This document shows positions 1 to 10,900 of a DNA stretch of 46,055 nucleotides, one piece after another. Both the position numbers and the translations under genes were made by a program. The stretch covers positions 1-46,055 of the forward strand of contig DAOVRZ010000034.1 of assembly GCA_030627905.1 (NCBI GenBank), written 5' to 3'. Below the pieces are notes generated by a model that worked only from the letters and a program-made list of their open reading frames with translations, was not told the DNA's origin and searched no databases. The DNA comes from JAGMES01 sp023128035 (lineage in GTDB: Bacteria > Bacillota > Halanaerobiia > DY22613). Each line of letters opens with the position of its first letter. The stretch's first letter is position 1.

Positions 1-211
1 AATAGAACTGCTCCATAATTTCTTCATCCGTATAGTCAAAAAGATGTTTAATATACTCAAGAGATAAGAGTATGTTTACAGGAAAATTAGGGCGTCCATT
101 ATCAAGACAGTATAAAACTGAAAAGATACTCTCATCTATTTGGCAGAAAATATGTTCATAAAAAACAGGGGTCCATGATTTCAGTAGTTTTTTGACTATA
201 CCTGAGTTCAT
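1..211 (-). CDS. IS1182-like (DUF772) transposase, N-terminal part, cut by window edge
   Basis: The first 70 codons of a transposase read on the minus strand from ATG at 211 and leave the window at base 1. The translation begins MNSGIVKKLLKSW and continues with FPVNILLSLEYIKHLFDYTD, which matches my memory of the N-terminal DUF772 domain of IS1182/IS5-like DDE transposases. The catalytic DDE part is outside the window. The frame stays open upstream of the ATG as far as a TAG inside the hairpin at 263-302, so the true start could be slightly earlier. I see no frame disruption in the visible part, so it may be intact. It marks the left flank of the locus as mobile DNA. Confidence 0.75.
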   Translation of the reverse strand, partial: MNSGIVKKLLKSWTPVFYEHIFCQIDESIFSVLYCLDNGRPNFPVNILLSLEYIKHLFDYTDEEIMEQFY

Positions 212-262
212 TGAATTTAAACTGTTGAATAGTTCTGAAGAGGGGGTTTTTGCAGTGGAATC

Positions 263-302
263 AAACTTAAGATGTAATAACTACGTATTACATCTTAAGT
301 TT
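263..302. repeat. Perfect 17-bp inverted repeat (hairpin A)
   Basis: Bases 263-279 and 286-302 are perfect reverse complements separated by a six-base loop (ACTACG). It lies about 50 bases upstream of the transposase start. Its centre (GTAATAACTACGT) is nearly the same as the centre of the hairpin at 1341-1381, so the two are related in sequence and not just both palindromic. No run of T follows it on either strand that would make a normal terminator. Confidence 0.7.
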
Positions 303-305
303 AAC

Positions 306-374
306 AACATTCAGAAGGAGATTTTGCCCCTTCAAGAAGTGGACTCCCACCGAAGGGTAATTCCAACAAGATAG
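306..374 (+). pseudogene. Possible 3' remnant of an IS200/IS605-type tnpB
   Basis: A short plus-strand frame ends EVDSHRRVIPTR and a TAG stop at 372-374. It is followed at once by a GC-rich hairpin (379-401). A short Arg-rich tail followed by a CCCCCA...TGGGGG hairpin is the usual appearance of the right end of IS200/IS605-family elements just after tnpB. Nothing of the upstream gene (RuvC-like residues, zinc finger) is present; the IS1182-like transposase start lies where it would be. This is recognition by pattern from memory, so it is tentative. Confidence 0.35.
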
Positions 375-378
375 TTTA

Positions 379-401
379 CCCCCACTTACAGAAGTTGGGG
401 G
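379..401. repeat. GC-rich hairpin, possible IS200/IS605 right end
   Basis: CCCCCACTT pairs with AAGTTGGGGG with one bulged base and a four-base loop. It stands out in an AT-rich region and directly follows the putative tnpB tail. It could instead be a bidirectional terminator between the gene at 447-1319 (minus) and the short frame at 306-374 (plus). Confidence 0.45.
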
Positions 402-446
402 ACATTTACGCTCTCTGAAAACTCATCCGAAAATATTATTAAATTT

Positions 447-1319
447 TTAAACCCTAAAAATTGAAATTGCTCGCTTGACCGAATTGGAAAAATTATAATT
501 TACTAACTCTCCAATATTTTGTATTTCGTTTATTTCTACTCCCTCATCACAGAGTTGCTCTAATACTATTTTTAATTTTTGATTATATAGAGGTTTTTCA
601 ATTCTGCTGGCAATTTTTTCTCCATGCCTAATTTGATATATTTTTATTACTCTCTCCCAGAGTTTTTCAGCTTTTCGCCTATCCTCTTCGATTTGCTTAA
701 ACCGTTCTTCTTTTTTCTTTTTTTCTTGCTCTATTTTTAATCTAGCTTCTTCTGCTCCTAACTTAAATAAAAATTTAGGATGACTATTTAATACATTTTG
801 TTGGACTTTGGAAGGAAAAGTAAAAACAATAAAATCTGCCAAAATATCCTCGTCGCTAATCACACCAGTTATTTCATCAGCATTTTCTATACTATAAAGA
901 ATTTCCATATCTAAAGTCACTAACCATTCTTGCAAAAGAGGATTCTGTTCTTTAATAAGGTCAGATACAGCATCAAATAAAAGCTCATGCAACCAGTTCA
1001 TAGTAATATCTTCTAACTCATATTCATATCTATCATGAAAAAAACCACATCCACGCTCATAACTCGCACTACTATTCCCTGTATATTCGTTTTCTATAAA
1101 CTCAGCAAAAGTTTCATATTCATCCAAATCAAACTTTTTTCCAGTACTAACTAACCTTCCAGAACAATCCCACTCAGGGTCATAACTATGATCAACAATA
1201 TATTTTTCTTTAGTTAGGATAATAGTAGAAAACCATTCTGCAATCATGTGGATATAATCATCTTTACTTTTTTCATAAAACTGCCTAATTCTCTCTTCTA
1301 ATAAATTTTCTAAGGTCAA
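447..1319 (-). CDS. Hypothetical protein with charged coiled-coil segment
   Basis: This is an intact 290-residue reading frame. The start is TTG at 1319, chosen because a strong AGGAGG site lies seven bases upstream. I do not recognise a family. The N-terminal two thirds are acidic and rich in aromatic residues, with no signal peptide and no membrane segment. A very Lys/Glu-rich stretch (around residues 190-220, EEARLKIEQEKKKKEERFKQ) should form a coiled coil, and a mixed alpha-helical C-terminal part follows. The gene stands alone between gene fragments and mobile-element remnants. Hairpin B (1341-1381) lies just upstream of its ribosome binding site. A role in mobile-element or phage biology is possible from context only. 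Confidence 0.6.
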   Translation of the reverse strand: MTLENLLEERIRQFYEKSKDDYIHMIAEWFSTIILTKEKYIVDHSYDPEWDCSGRLVSTGKKFDLDEYETFAEFIENEYTGNSSASYERGCGFFHDRYEYELEDITMNWLHELLFDAVSDLIKEQNPLLQEWLVTLDMEILYSIENADEITGVISDEDILADFIVFTFPSKVQQNVLNSHPKFLFKLGAEEARLKIEQEKKKKEERFKQIEEDRRKAEKLWERVIKIYQIRHGEKIASRIEKPLYNQKLKIVLEQLCDEGVEINEIQNIGELVNYNFSNSVKRAISIFRV

Positions 1320-1340
1320 AGTAGTACCTCCTCTTTTGAA

Positions 1341-1381
1341 TTAAAGTCGAGGTAATAACTACGTTATTACCTCGACTTTAA
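1341..1381. repeat. Perfect 19-bp inverted repeat (hairpin B)
   Basis: Bases 1341-1359 and 1363-1381 are perfect reverse complements with a three-base loop (TAC). The central block GTAATAACTACGTTATTAC differs from hairpin A (263-302) by one base. It overlaps the end of the GNAT fragment: the last codons (LKSR) and the TAA stop at 1367 lie inside it. It sits upstream of the gene at 447-1319. It could be a small mobile palindrome that landed in the acetyltransferase gene. Confidence 0.75.
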
Positions 1382-1564
1382 TCTCTTACTTAATAACACA
1401 CTCCGATAATTGGTAACTTCCCAATCGACATATTCAATAATCCTATACTCAAGCTTTTTATAAAAATTAATTAAGTGAGTGGCACCTTCTGATGTATCGA
1501 GAGCAAGTTCTTCATCTCCGTTAGTTAAGGCGATTTCACATAACTCTTTTATAATTATAACAGT
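1367..1564 (-). pseudogene. GNAT-family N-acetyltransferase, C-terminal fragment
   Basis: The minus strand encodes about 65 residues without an ATG start, beginning after an in-frame TAA at 1565-1567. The text includes LALDTSEGATHLINFYKKLE and WEVTNYRSVLLSKR. This is the characteristic C-terminal end of GNAT acetyltransferases (acetyl-CoA binding and final strands). The N-terminal half is missing. The stop codon lies inside hairpin B, so the natural end may also have been altered. It is a gene remnant, part of the decayed flank downstream of the synthases. Confidence 0.7.
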
Positions 1565-1591
1565 TTATAGCTGAAATTTCCATTAATATAT

Positions 1592-1905
1592 TTACAAAAA
1601 TACATTAAATCCCCCTATTTCAGAAGATAGTCCTTCTTTTTCTAGTCTTTGTAGCACTTTACATACCCCAATAATACTTGTATTCGAGTTAAGATCTATA
1701 AGTATTCGCTCTACTTTATCCCAGTTTATTTGTTTTACACCAAAAATACTTTTTCTGGAGATCTCTTTATCTGAGATATCAACTTTGCTATGAAAGATTC
1801 TATTACTATACAAATTAGTAGTATATACAATACAAAAGATATTCCATAAGCTATAGTAATTAACGTTGATATTACTTTGTCACGAAAACGAATCTTAGTT
1901 GTCAT
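1592..1905 (-). pseudogene. Frameshifted small membrane protein with PH-like domain
   Basis: Two overlapping minus-strand frames appear to be one broken gene. The first (ATG at 1905, preceded by GGTGATGG) encodes a hydrophobic segment, ISFVLYILLICIVIESFI, then runs into a stop at 1735. The second frame (to 1592) encodes DISDKEISRKSIFGVKQINW, which resembles bacterial membrane-anchored PH-like domains (a strand ending in RKSxFG, then an xINWDKVERI strand). Joined by a frameshift near base 1800 they give a transmembrane anchor plus a PH-like domain. A sequencing error cannot be excluded. The family call is from pattern memory. Confidence 0.35.
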
Positions 1906-1919
1906 TTTATCCATCACCA

Positions 1920-1955
1920 CAAAAAAAATAGACTAACCCCTCCCAAAGGTTAGCC
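1920..1955 (-). terminator. Rho-independent terminator of the synthase operon
   Basis: Read on the minus strand, GGCTAACC (1955-1948) pairs with GGTTAGTC (1938-1931), allowing one G-T pair. TA and then a run of eight T follow (1928-1921). It begins 13 bases after the stop of the third synthase (1968), so it ends the giant operon and confirms that no further synthase gene follows directly. Confidence 0.85.
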
Positions 1956-1967
1956 TGTTCATCATCA

Positions 1968-4900
1968 TCAAAACTCCTCTTCCAAATCATCATTAAAGCT
2001 CATCAAAAACTCCTGTTTCCTCTCTTTTGAAACACCTTCAATGTCAGCTATCTTAATCTCAAAATTATTCGTCACTTCCTCAGCGATCTTTATAAACCGT
2101 TCTGAAAGCTTTTGAATAGTTTCTTTCTTAAATAACTGTGTTCGATACCTAAAGATTAAATTAATAATATTATCATTTTTCTGTCCGTAAAGCGTGATAT
2201 CATATTTTGCTCCAGTATTTTCAAACTGATATGGAGTAAATTTTAAATCCTTCATCTCATCTTCTACCTGATCAATATTTAGATATACAAACATAACATC
2301 ATATAACGGGCTTCTACTCAAATCAGGCTTTATATCAAGGGCATTCAAAAGCATTTCATACTGATACTCCTGATTATCATATGCCATCAATGTATTTTGC
2401 TTTACTTCGTTTACAAATTCAATAAATGTTTTATCTTTCTGCGGATAATTTCTCATAGCCAAAGTATTTATGAAAACTCCAATGATCTCCTTCAGATCTT
2501 CATGAACCCTTCCGGCAATTGGTGTACCGATTACCACATCTTCTGCATTTGCGTACTTTAATAGGAAGATATTATATATCGCGAGAAGTACCATATATGT
2601 AGTAGCTCCTAATTTTGCTGCTAACTCTTCTAGTTTTTCTGTGATCTCTTGGTTTAAGTTAAAATATACAGCGTCTCCTTCAAAAGTTGGTACTGATGGT
2701 CTTTGATAATCTGTTGGTAACGTTAATGGAGGAACGGGTTTTGCAAAAGTTTTTAACCAATATTCTTCCTGATTTTTGATAAATCCAATTTCCTGTTGAT
2801 CTTTTTGCCAGATAGCATAATCTTTATACTGTATCCGTAAATCAGTCAGAGTTTTGCCTTGATAGAGTTTTGCAAAATCACTGACAAGAATTGTTGAAGA
2901 AACACCATCTGAAATTATATGATGCATGTCATATAATAAGATTTGTTTATCTTCTGTCTCTAATAGACCGACTCTAAATAAAGGTGCTTCAGCAAGATTA
3001 AATGGTTTAATAAATTCTTTTATGATATCTTCAACTTCACTTTCTTTAGCCTTTAAATATTGAACTTCGACATCCAGATCTTGATGAATGATTTGTACTG
3101 GCTGACCATGAAGGAATTTAAAAGATGTTCTCAAAGATTCGTGTCTTCGAGCCAATTTTTTAATCGTTTCCGCAAAACGTTCTTTTTCTAACTTACCATT
3201 TACTATATATACTCCAGACATATTGTAGGCAATTGTTTGATCTACCTTTTGATTAAAGATAAATAGGCTTTTCTGCATAGAAGATAACGGATAATATTCT
3301 CTTTCTTCAACTTTTGGGATATTGTAATATTGTTTGCCTTCTTCTAAGCTACATGCTGCCTTTGAGATGTATTCTGACATTTGTTCGATAGTTGGTTTTA
3401 AGAAGATCTCTTGAAGCGGCATTTCGACACTAAATTCTTTATGAACCTTTGTCATCAGAGTTGTAGCCCTCAAAGAATGACCGCCCAGATCGAAGAAATT
3501 GTCGCGAATTCCAATCTTTTCAACACCTAATATAGTTCTCCATAGTTCAACTAATCGTTCTTCAATTTCATTCGTTGGTGGTAAATAATCTGTTCCAATG
3601 TAAACATCTTCATCTGGTTTAGGGAGTGCGCTTCGATTAACTTTTCCGTTATGTGTAAGAGGCATTTTATCTAAGGTAATAATATAAGATGGTACCATGT
3701 AATGCGGAAGTTCTTCTGATAAAAATGCTCTTAATTCCTGGTAGGATATCTCTGAATTAGAAACAATATATGCTGCAATATATTTATCTCCATTCTCTGT
3801 TTTTCTGACAGTTACAACAGCTTCTTTAACCAATGGATAATCTACTAGCTTGTTTTCAATCTCTCCTAATTCTATTCTGAATCCTCTAATTTTAACCTGA
3901 TCATCAACCCTACCTAGACAATCAAGAGTACCATCAGATAACCACCTTGCTAAATCGCCTGTTCGATATAGAATTTCGCCTTCAGCAAATGGGTTAGGGA
4001 TAAATTTTTCTTTTGTTAAGTCCGAGTCATTAAGATATCCTCTAGCTACTCCATCTCCGCCTACACATAATTCTCCGATTATTCCTATTGGAAGTAGTTT
4101 GTTATATTTGTCTACTACATAGGCTGTCGAGTTAGTAATCGGCCTTCCAATTGGAATACGTTCTGCATAATCTTCTTTAATCAACAAAGTAGTAGAAAAT
4201 GTTGTATTCTCTGTTGGACCATATCCATTCAAAATATTTAATTTCGGAAATTTATTTCTAATACGGCTTATGTGAATTGGAGATAAAGCTTCTCCACCCA
4301 CAAGAAGATATTTCAATTCAGCAAAGACATCTATATTCGTCTCAGAGATCTGATTTGCTAGAGCAGTAGTTGAAAATATAGTGGATATCTTGGATTGTTT
4401 AAAAATTCTCTCTAACTTTTCAAAATCTAATACAATATCTTTGCTAATAATGTGTAACTCTACACCATTTAATAATGCTCCCCAGATCTCAAAAGTTGAG
4501 GCGTCAAATTCTAACACACCCATCTGTGCAACTCGATCATCTTTAGTTAAATCAAAATAGTTTGTGTTCTTAACCAATCTGATTACATTTCTATGAGTAA
4601 CCATAACCCCCTTAGGTCTTCCAGTAGTTCCAGAAGTATAGATGATATAGGCTAAATCAGAAGGGTTATTTATATTTTGAAGGATTGAATTATCTAAAGT
4701 TAAATTCATTATATCTTCTATTACTAGAATTTCTTTTGCTTGTAGTAGGTCTTTATTTTCTACAAACAAATTATTCTGAACAAGCACTAATTTGGATTGA
4801 CTGTCCTCGAGAATATATTTCTTTCTTGCTTCAGGATATTTTGAATCAACTGATAAATACGCACCACCTGCCTTTAGAATGGCTAGAATACATACAAATA

Positions 4901-7900
4901 CCTGAGAAGTGCGCTTCGCTATGATCGTGACGATATCATCTCGATTTACACCTTTTTCTCTTAAAATTCTTGCTATTTGGTTTGCTTTTTTATTTAGCTC
5001 TAAATATGTTAGTTGTTGCTCGCCAAAAACTAAGGCAAGCTGATTTGGATTAGCCTGTACATTTTCTTCAAATAATTCTTGAATTGTCTTATCTTTTGGA
5101 TATTCTTGTGTTGTTGCATTAAATTCATCTAAAATCTGTTGTTTCTCAGCCTCAGATATAATCTCAATATCAGAGATTTTCACTTGAGGATTTTGTAAAA
5201 TAGCAACCACGATTCTCTTAAAATAATTAATGAACTGCTCTATTCTCTCTTGATTAAAGAGTTTTGTACAATACTCCATAGTAAAGTTGAGTCTATCGCC
5301 TATTTCTACTCCTAAAAGACTTAGATCAAATTTAGATATCTTCTTCTCCTGTTTATATGGTTTAAGTTTTAGTCCAGGAACAACTACTTCAGGCATATCC
5401 ATATTTTGCAATGTAAAGATCACATCAAAAAGCGGATTGCGACTGAGATCTCTTGTTAAATCAAGTTTTTCGATTAGGTCTTCTAATTGATAGTCTTGAT
5501 TCTCAAATACTTTTATCGTTTTTTCCTTTACTTCTTTTAAATAATCAGCAAATCTCTTTTCACCTTGAGGAGAAGTTTTAATTGCCAAGGTATTTACAAA
5601 CATCCCAATCATTCCTTCTAAATCTGGATGACTTCGGCCTGCTACAGGTGTTCCAACTATTATCTCTTCTTGACTGCTTATTTTAGCAAGGAATATGTTC
5701 CATATTGCTAATAATGTCATATATGTGGTTACATTTTCGGTAAGTGATAATTCTTTTATTCCCTGATCTTCAATATCAAAAATGCAATGGCTTCCTTCAA
5801 AGCTCTTAATAGCTGGTCTCTTATAGCTAGTAGGAAGATTCAGTGATAACACTTCACCTTTTTCTGCTTCATCAGCAAATTCAGTTAACCAAAAACTTTC
5901 CAGTCGCTGAATCTCTTCGATTCCACTTTTTCTAAATTGCCATTCAGCATAATCTTTGTATTGAAGTGATAAATTTGGTAAGTCATCTCCAGAATACAAT
6001 GCCATAAATTCTTTGACAAAAATACTCATAGAGGTACCATCTGAGATTATATGATGCATATCTAGAATCAGTAAATGTTTTGAGTTACTTAATTTTACTA
6101 AACACACTCTAAATAATGGAGCGATTTTTAAATTGAAAGGACGAATAAAGGATTCTACAATTTTCGAATCTTCTATTTCTGTTTCAGTAGACACATGACA
6201 TTCAATATTAAAATCTACTTTGTCATGAATCTTTTGTACTGGATTTCCTTCTATAATCTCAAAAGATGTTCGTAAACTTTCATGTCTAGTTATCAATTTC
6301 ATGAAGGTTTCTTGAAGTTTATTTTTATCAATATCGCCTTCTAAGATTGTTACTGCTGAAATGTTATAACCAATACGTGAAAATTCATTCTCACTGCTCA
6401 TCTGTTGCAAAATATACATTCTCTTCTGAGCTGAAGATAAGGGATAAAATTCTTTAATCTCTGCTTTTTCTATTGATAAATAGTTCACGTTTTCAGCCTC
6501 AGCAATATATTCAGCTAATCCATTGATTGTTGGTCTTTTAAAAAACTCTGCTAATGGCATTTTCACATTCAACTCTTTATAAATCTGTGTTATCACCTGA
6601 GTTGCCTTTAGAGAATGCCCACCTAACTCAAAGAAGTTATGATAAACTCCGATCTTCTCTTCTGCAATGTCTAACACTTCTGACCAAATTTTTGTTAGAT
6701 TCTTTTCTAGCTCATTTGTTGGCGCAATATATTCTACTCCTGAGTTTATAAAATCTACTTCAGGCAAAGCTTTTCTATCTACCTTACCCGAACTGGTTAA
6801 AGGCAGTTCATTTAGCATAACAAAATGAGAAGGAATCATGTAATCAGGTAATTCTATTGCCAGATATTCTCGTACTTCGGCTACATTAATTTCATTTTCT
6901 GAAACAATATATGCACATAAATATTTGTTTCCATTCTTAGCCTCTCTTACCAGCACTACTACTTTTTTTACATCTGGATGATTTAAGAGTTTATCTTCAA
7001 TCTCTCCTGATTCGATCCGATATCCTCGTACTTTCACCTGAAAATCTCTTCTGCCAATAAATTCTATGCTTCCATCAGGCAAACGTCTTCCTAAATCACC
7101 AGTACGATAAACTCTACCATCATTAGTCTTCGGGTCTGTTACAAATACTTCATTGGTTTTTGCTGGGTTATTTAAATAACCCAAAGCTAAATGCTCACTC
7201 TTAAATACAAGTTCTCCGATCCCAAATACTCGGGCTTCTTGACTACTTTCATCAAGTAGATAGACTTCGGTTTCATCCACTGGAAAACCAACTGGTACTG
7301 TTTTACTTCCAAGGTCTTTTTGTTTATCAATAAAATATTGAAGCGTAACCGTAGATTCTGTAGGGCCTAAGCCATTGATAAACAAACAATTGTCTGAAAA
7401 ATGTTCCTTATATTTTTCCACATCTCGTCTATTGACTACTTCTCCACCTAAGACTATCAAACGAAGGTCTGACAACTCTTCCTCCCCAGTAAGCTCATCT
7501 ATAAAATATCTATAGACAGTTGGAATGGAGTGATAGATTGTTATCTTTTCATCCTGTAGCCATTTTGCAAAAGATGATAGAACTCCGTCTTTTAGATTGT
7601 ATGGATATAATGTAGCACCGTTTAATAATGCTCCATAAATATCCATCACTGCAGCATCAAAACAGTAAGAAGAAAGGAGTGTTAACCTATCAATAGAATC
7701 AATGTGTAAATTATTTGTGTAAACTTTGATGAAATGTAATACATTTTTATGGTTTTGGATGACCCCTTTAGGAGTTCCGGTCGAACCCGAAGTATATAGT
7801 ATATAAGCTAGATCATTCGGATCAATATCAATATCAATATCAATATTTAAATTTTTGTCTGAGATTGATTCAATTGCATTTATATTAATAATCGTGATAT

Positions 7901-10900
7901 CATTTTCAACTTCTCTAATTAATTTTTTCGCCAAATGTATATTTGCATCATTTGTTAAGATCATCTTTGCAGCTGAATCTTTAAGCATATATGTAAGACG
8001 CTTTATTGGATATGTTGGGTCAAGTGGGATATAGTATTGTCCAGATTTTAGTACGCCAAAGATTCCTGCGATCATCTCTGTATCATGTTCAAATAATAAA
8101 GCTATGCCATTTGAAGTTGATTTACTTTCATCCAAAATCATACGACCTATTTGATTGGAAAGCAGATTTAATTCATTATAAGTAAGGATTCTGTTATATG
8201 TTTTCACAGCTATTTGATCTGGATATTTTGCTACCTGTTCATTAAAGCGACCGACAATCGATTGATAATCTCCATTGAATTCTTCATATAAATTAGTAGG
8301 TTCAATCTGATTACCTTTTATCTCAATATCTCTGAGAGCAAATATATTATATTCACTAATTTGTTTCCCAATATCGAGAGAAACCTCATTTAACAATTTC
8401 AGATATTCACCTACAATATATTCCATTGTTTCTAGCTTAAAGAGTAAATTTCTGTAACTCCAATTAATCTCAATACCGTTTTTATATTCAATTACATATA
8501 ATTCTAGCTCAAATTTCCCATCCTGTAGCTTTGCTATATGATATGAATCTAAAGAATCCAGCTCTTCATTTGCACTATCAATCATGTTCAACATATTAAA
8601 TAAAACAGATATTTCAGGAAATCTCATTTTGAGATCATCTAATACCAATTCTAAAGGATAACTTTGATGCTGGAATGTTCCTTGAGTTTCTTGATCGACC
8701 CTAGACAATAACTCTCTAAAGGATTCGTTATAATCAACCTTGGTCTTCTGTATGAGTGAATTTGTAAAATAACCAACAATATTTTGCAATGAAATATGAT
8801 CTCTTCCCGCACTGGCGATTCCAGAAACAACCTCTTGCTGACCGGAAAGATAAGATAATAATGCATTAAATCCAGAGAACATTACCATAAAGAGAGTTGT
8901 GTTGTTCTCACTTGCTATTTTTCTTAGCCGGTCTTTGACTTCTTTATTAACTACACATCTGTACCCAGAACTTTTCTTGCTTTGCTCCAAAGTTCTCAAA
9001 TTATCTTTTGGCAAATCTAGTAAAGGAAAGCCACTTTCTAGTTTCTCTTTCCAGAATTGATGGGACTTCTCTTTTATTTTTTGATTATTTAGCTGCTTAT
9101 TGTGCCATACTGCAAAATCTTTGTATTGATATACTACAGGCGGAAGTTCTACTTCATTACCTCGACTATATCCTTCACAATAGTAGGAAAATTCTCTTTG
9201 CAAAATCTCCATTGACCAACCATCAGAAATAATATGATGCATGTTAAAGATAAACTCATAAGATTCTTTATCTAATTTTAGAAGGACTGATGTAAAAAGT
9301 GGTGGTGTAGATAGATCAAAAATGGTTTTAGCTACTTTTGCAAAAATCTCCTCTCTCTTCTGCTGTTTTTCATTAGCGCTTAATGAAGAGATATCTATTA
9401 TTTCTACAGGAAGTTCAATCACATTTGTAGGCATGATAAATTGAACTAGCTCACCATTAATTGTTTTAAATCCTGTCCTAAAACTCTCGTGGCGATCCAT
9501 AATCTTGATTAAAGCTTTTTTAATCCATTCCTCGTTAACTTGTGATTTAAGTGTCATTCTTCCTGGTAAATTATATGCTGGGCTTTCTGGATCAAGTTGA
9601 TAAAGAATCCAGAGCCGTCTTTGATTATAAGAAATGGGATAATACTCTTTCTCCTCTACTTTTTCAAGATCGTTAAACTCATTCTTCTCGGCTACCTTGA
9701 TAACTAAAACAAGTTGACGAATCGTAGGCGATCCAAAAAAGTTAGGAATGGTAATCATGACATTGATGAATTTCTGGATTTTACTGATGATCTGAAATGC
9801 ACTTAAGGAATGTCCACCCAATTCAAAGAAATTAGTATCTATTCCGATACTATCATAATCCACTCCGAGTACTTCTGACCAAATCTCTACTATTTTTTCT
9901 TCTAATTGATCTCTTGGTGCTACATAGTTTTGTTCTACATTAACATCTGGGTTTGGTAACGCTTTTCTATTAACTTTTCCATTTTGAGTTAATGGAATTT
10001 TTTCTAACTTAACAAAATATGATGGTACCATATATTCAGGTAGATTTTGCAGTAGATGGTCTCTGAAATCAGAAATTGTGAATGCTTTATGAGAAATGTA
10101 GTAAGCCGCTAATGAGTTATCACCATTTGTATTTTCTAGAGCATTTACGACGACCGCATCTATATCATCATGAGATAATAATATATTTTCAATCTCTCCT
10201 AACTCAATTCTAAAACCTCTAATTTTTACTTGATGATCAATTCTACCTAAAAAGTCTATTTCACCATTTGCATTCCATCTCGCCAAATCCCCTGTCCGAT
10301 ATAATTTTTTACCATCTTTAATAATAAATTTTTCCTGAGTAAGTTCAGGATTATTTAGGTATCCTCGCGCAAGGCCATCACCTGCGATGCATAGTTCACC
10401 ATTGACCCCTATCGGGTTAATTTTTTGATTTTCATTAAGAATATATATTTGAGTATTCGCTATCGGAGTTCCGATATTGATTTCCCTCCAGTCTACAACT
10501 TCTTGCAAAGTGGACCATACAGTTGCCTCTGTCGGGCCATATAAGTTAAATATTCTACCATTAAAATTTTTCGTTAATGTTGTAGATAAATGCTCTGGAA
10601 AAGCTTCACCACCAACCATTAACTCTTCTATCCCACTAAAACAGGATAAATCATCACTATTATTTATTAGCAATTTCAAACGTGAAGGAGTTAATTGTAA
10701 CATATTAATAGCGTGTGTAATCAACAATTCCTGAAGAAGTTCTAAATTATTCTGCTGATCTTCACTAGCAATAACAATTTTTACTCCTTTAGCTAAAGGT
10801 ACTAATGTTTCTAAAACAAAGATATCAAAAGATATCGTAGTCAATGCTAATATTGTTTTACTGGACGAGAAATCAATCTTTGAGCTGATCCCTTTGATAA

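Noticed and set aside
192..374. Plus-strand 60-residue ORF read as a whole gene
   Set aside because: Its first half is antisense to the transposase start and crosses hairpin A; only the last 22 codons look like protein (possible tnpB tail).
1968..3320. Hidden thioesterase at the end of synthase 3
   Set aside because: No GxSxG motif or alpha/beta-hydrolase text follows PCP3; the whole C-terminal part reads as a condensation domain.
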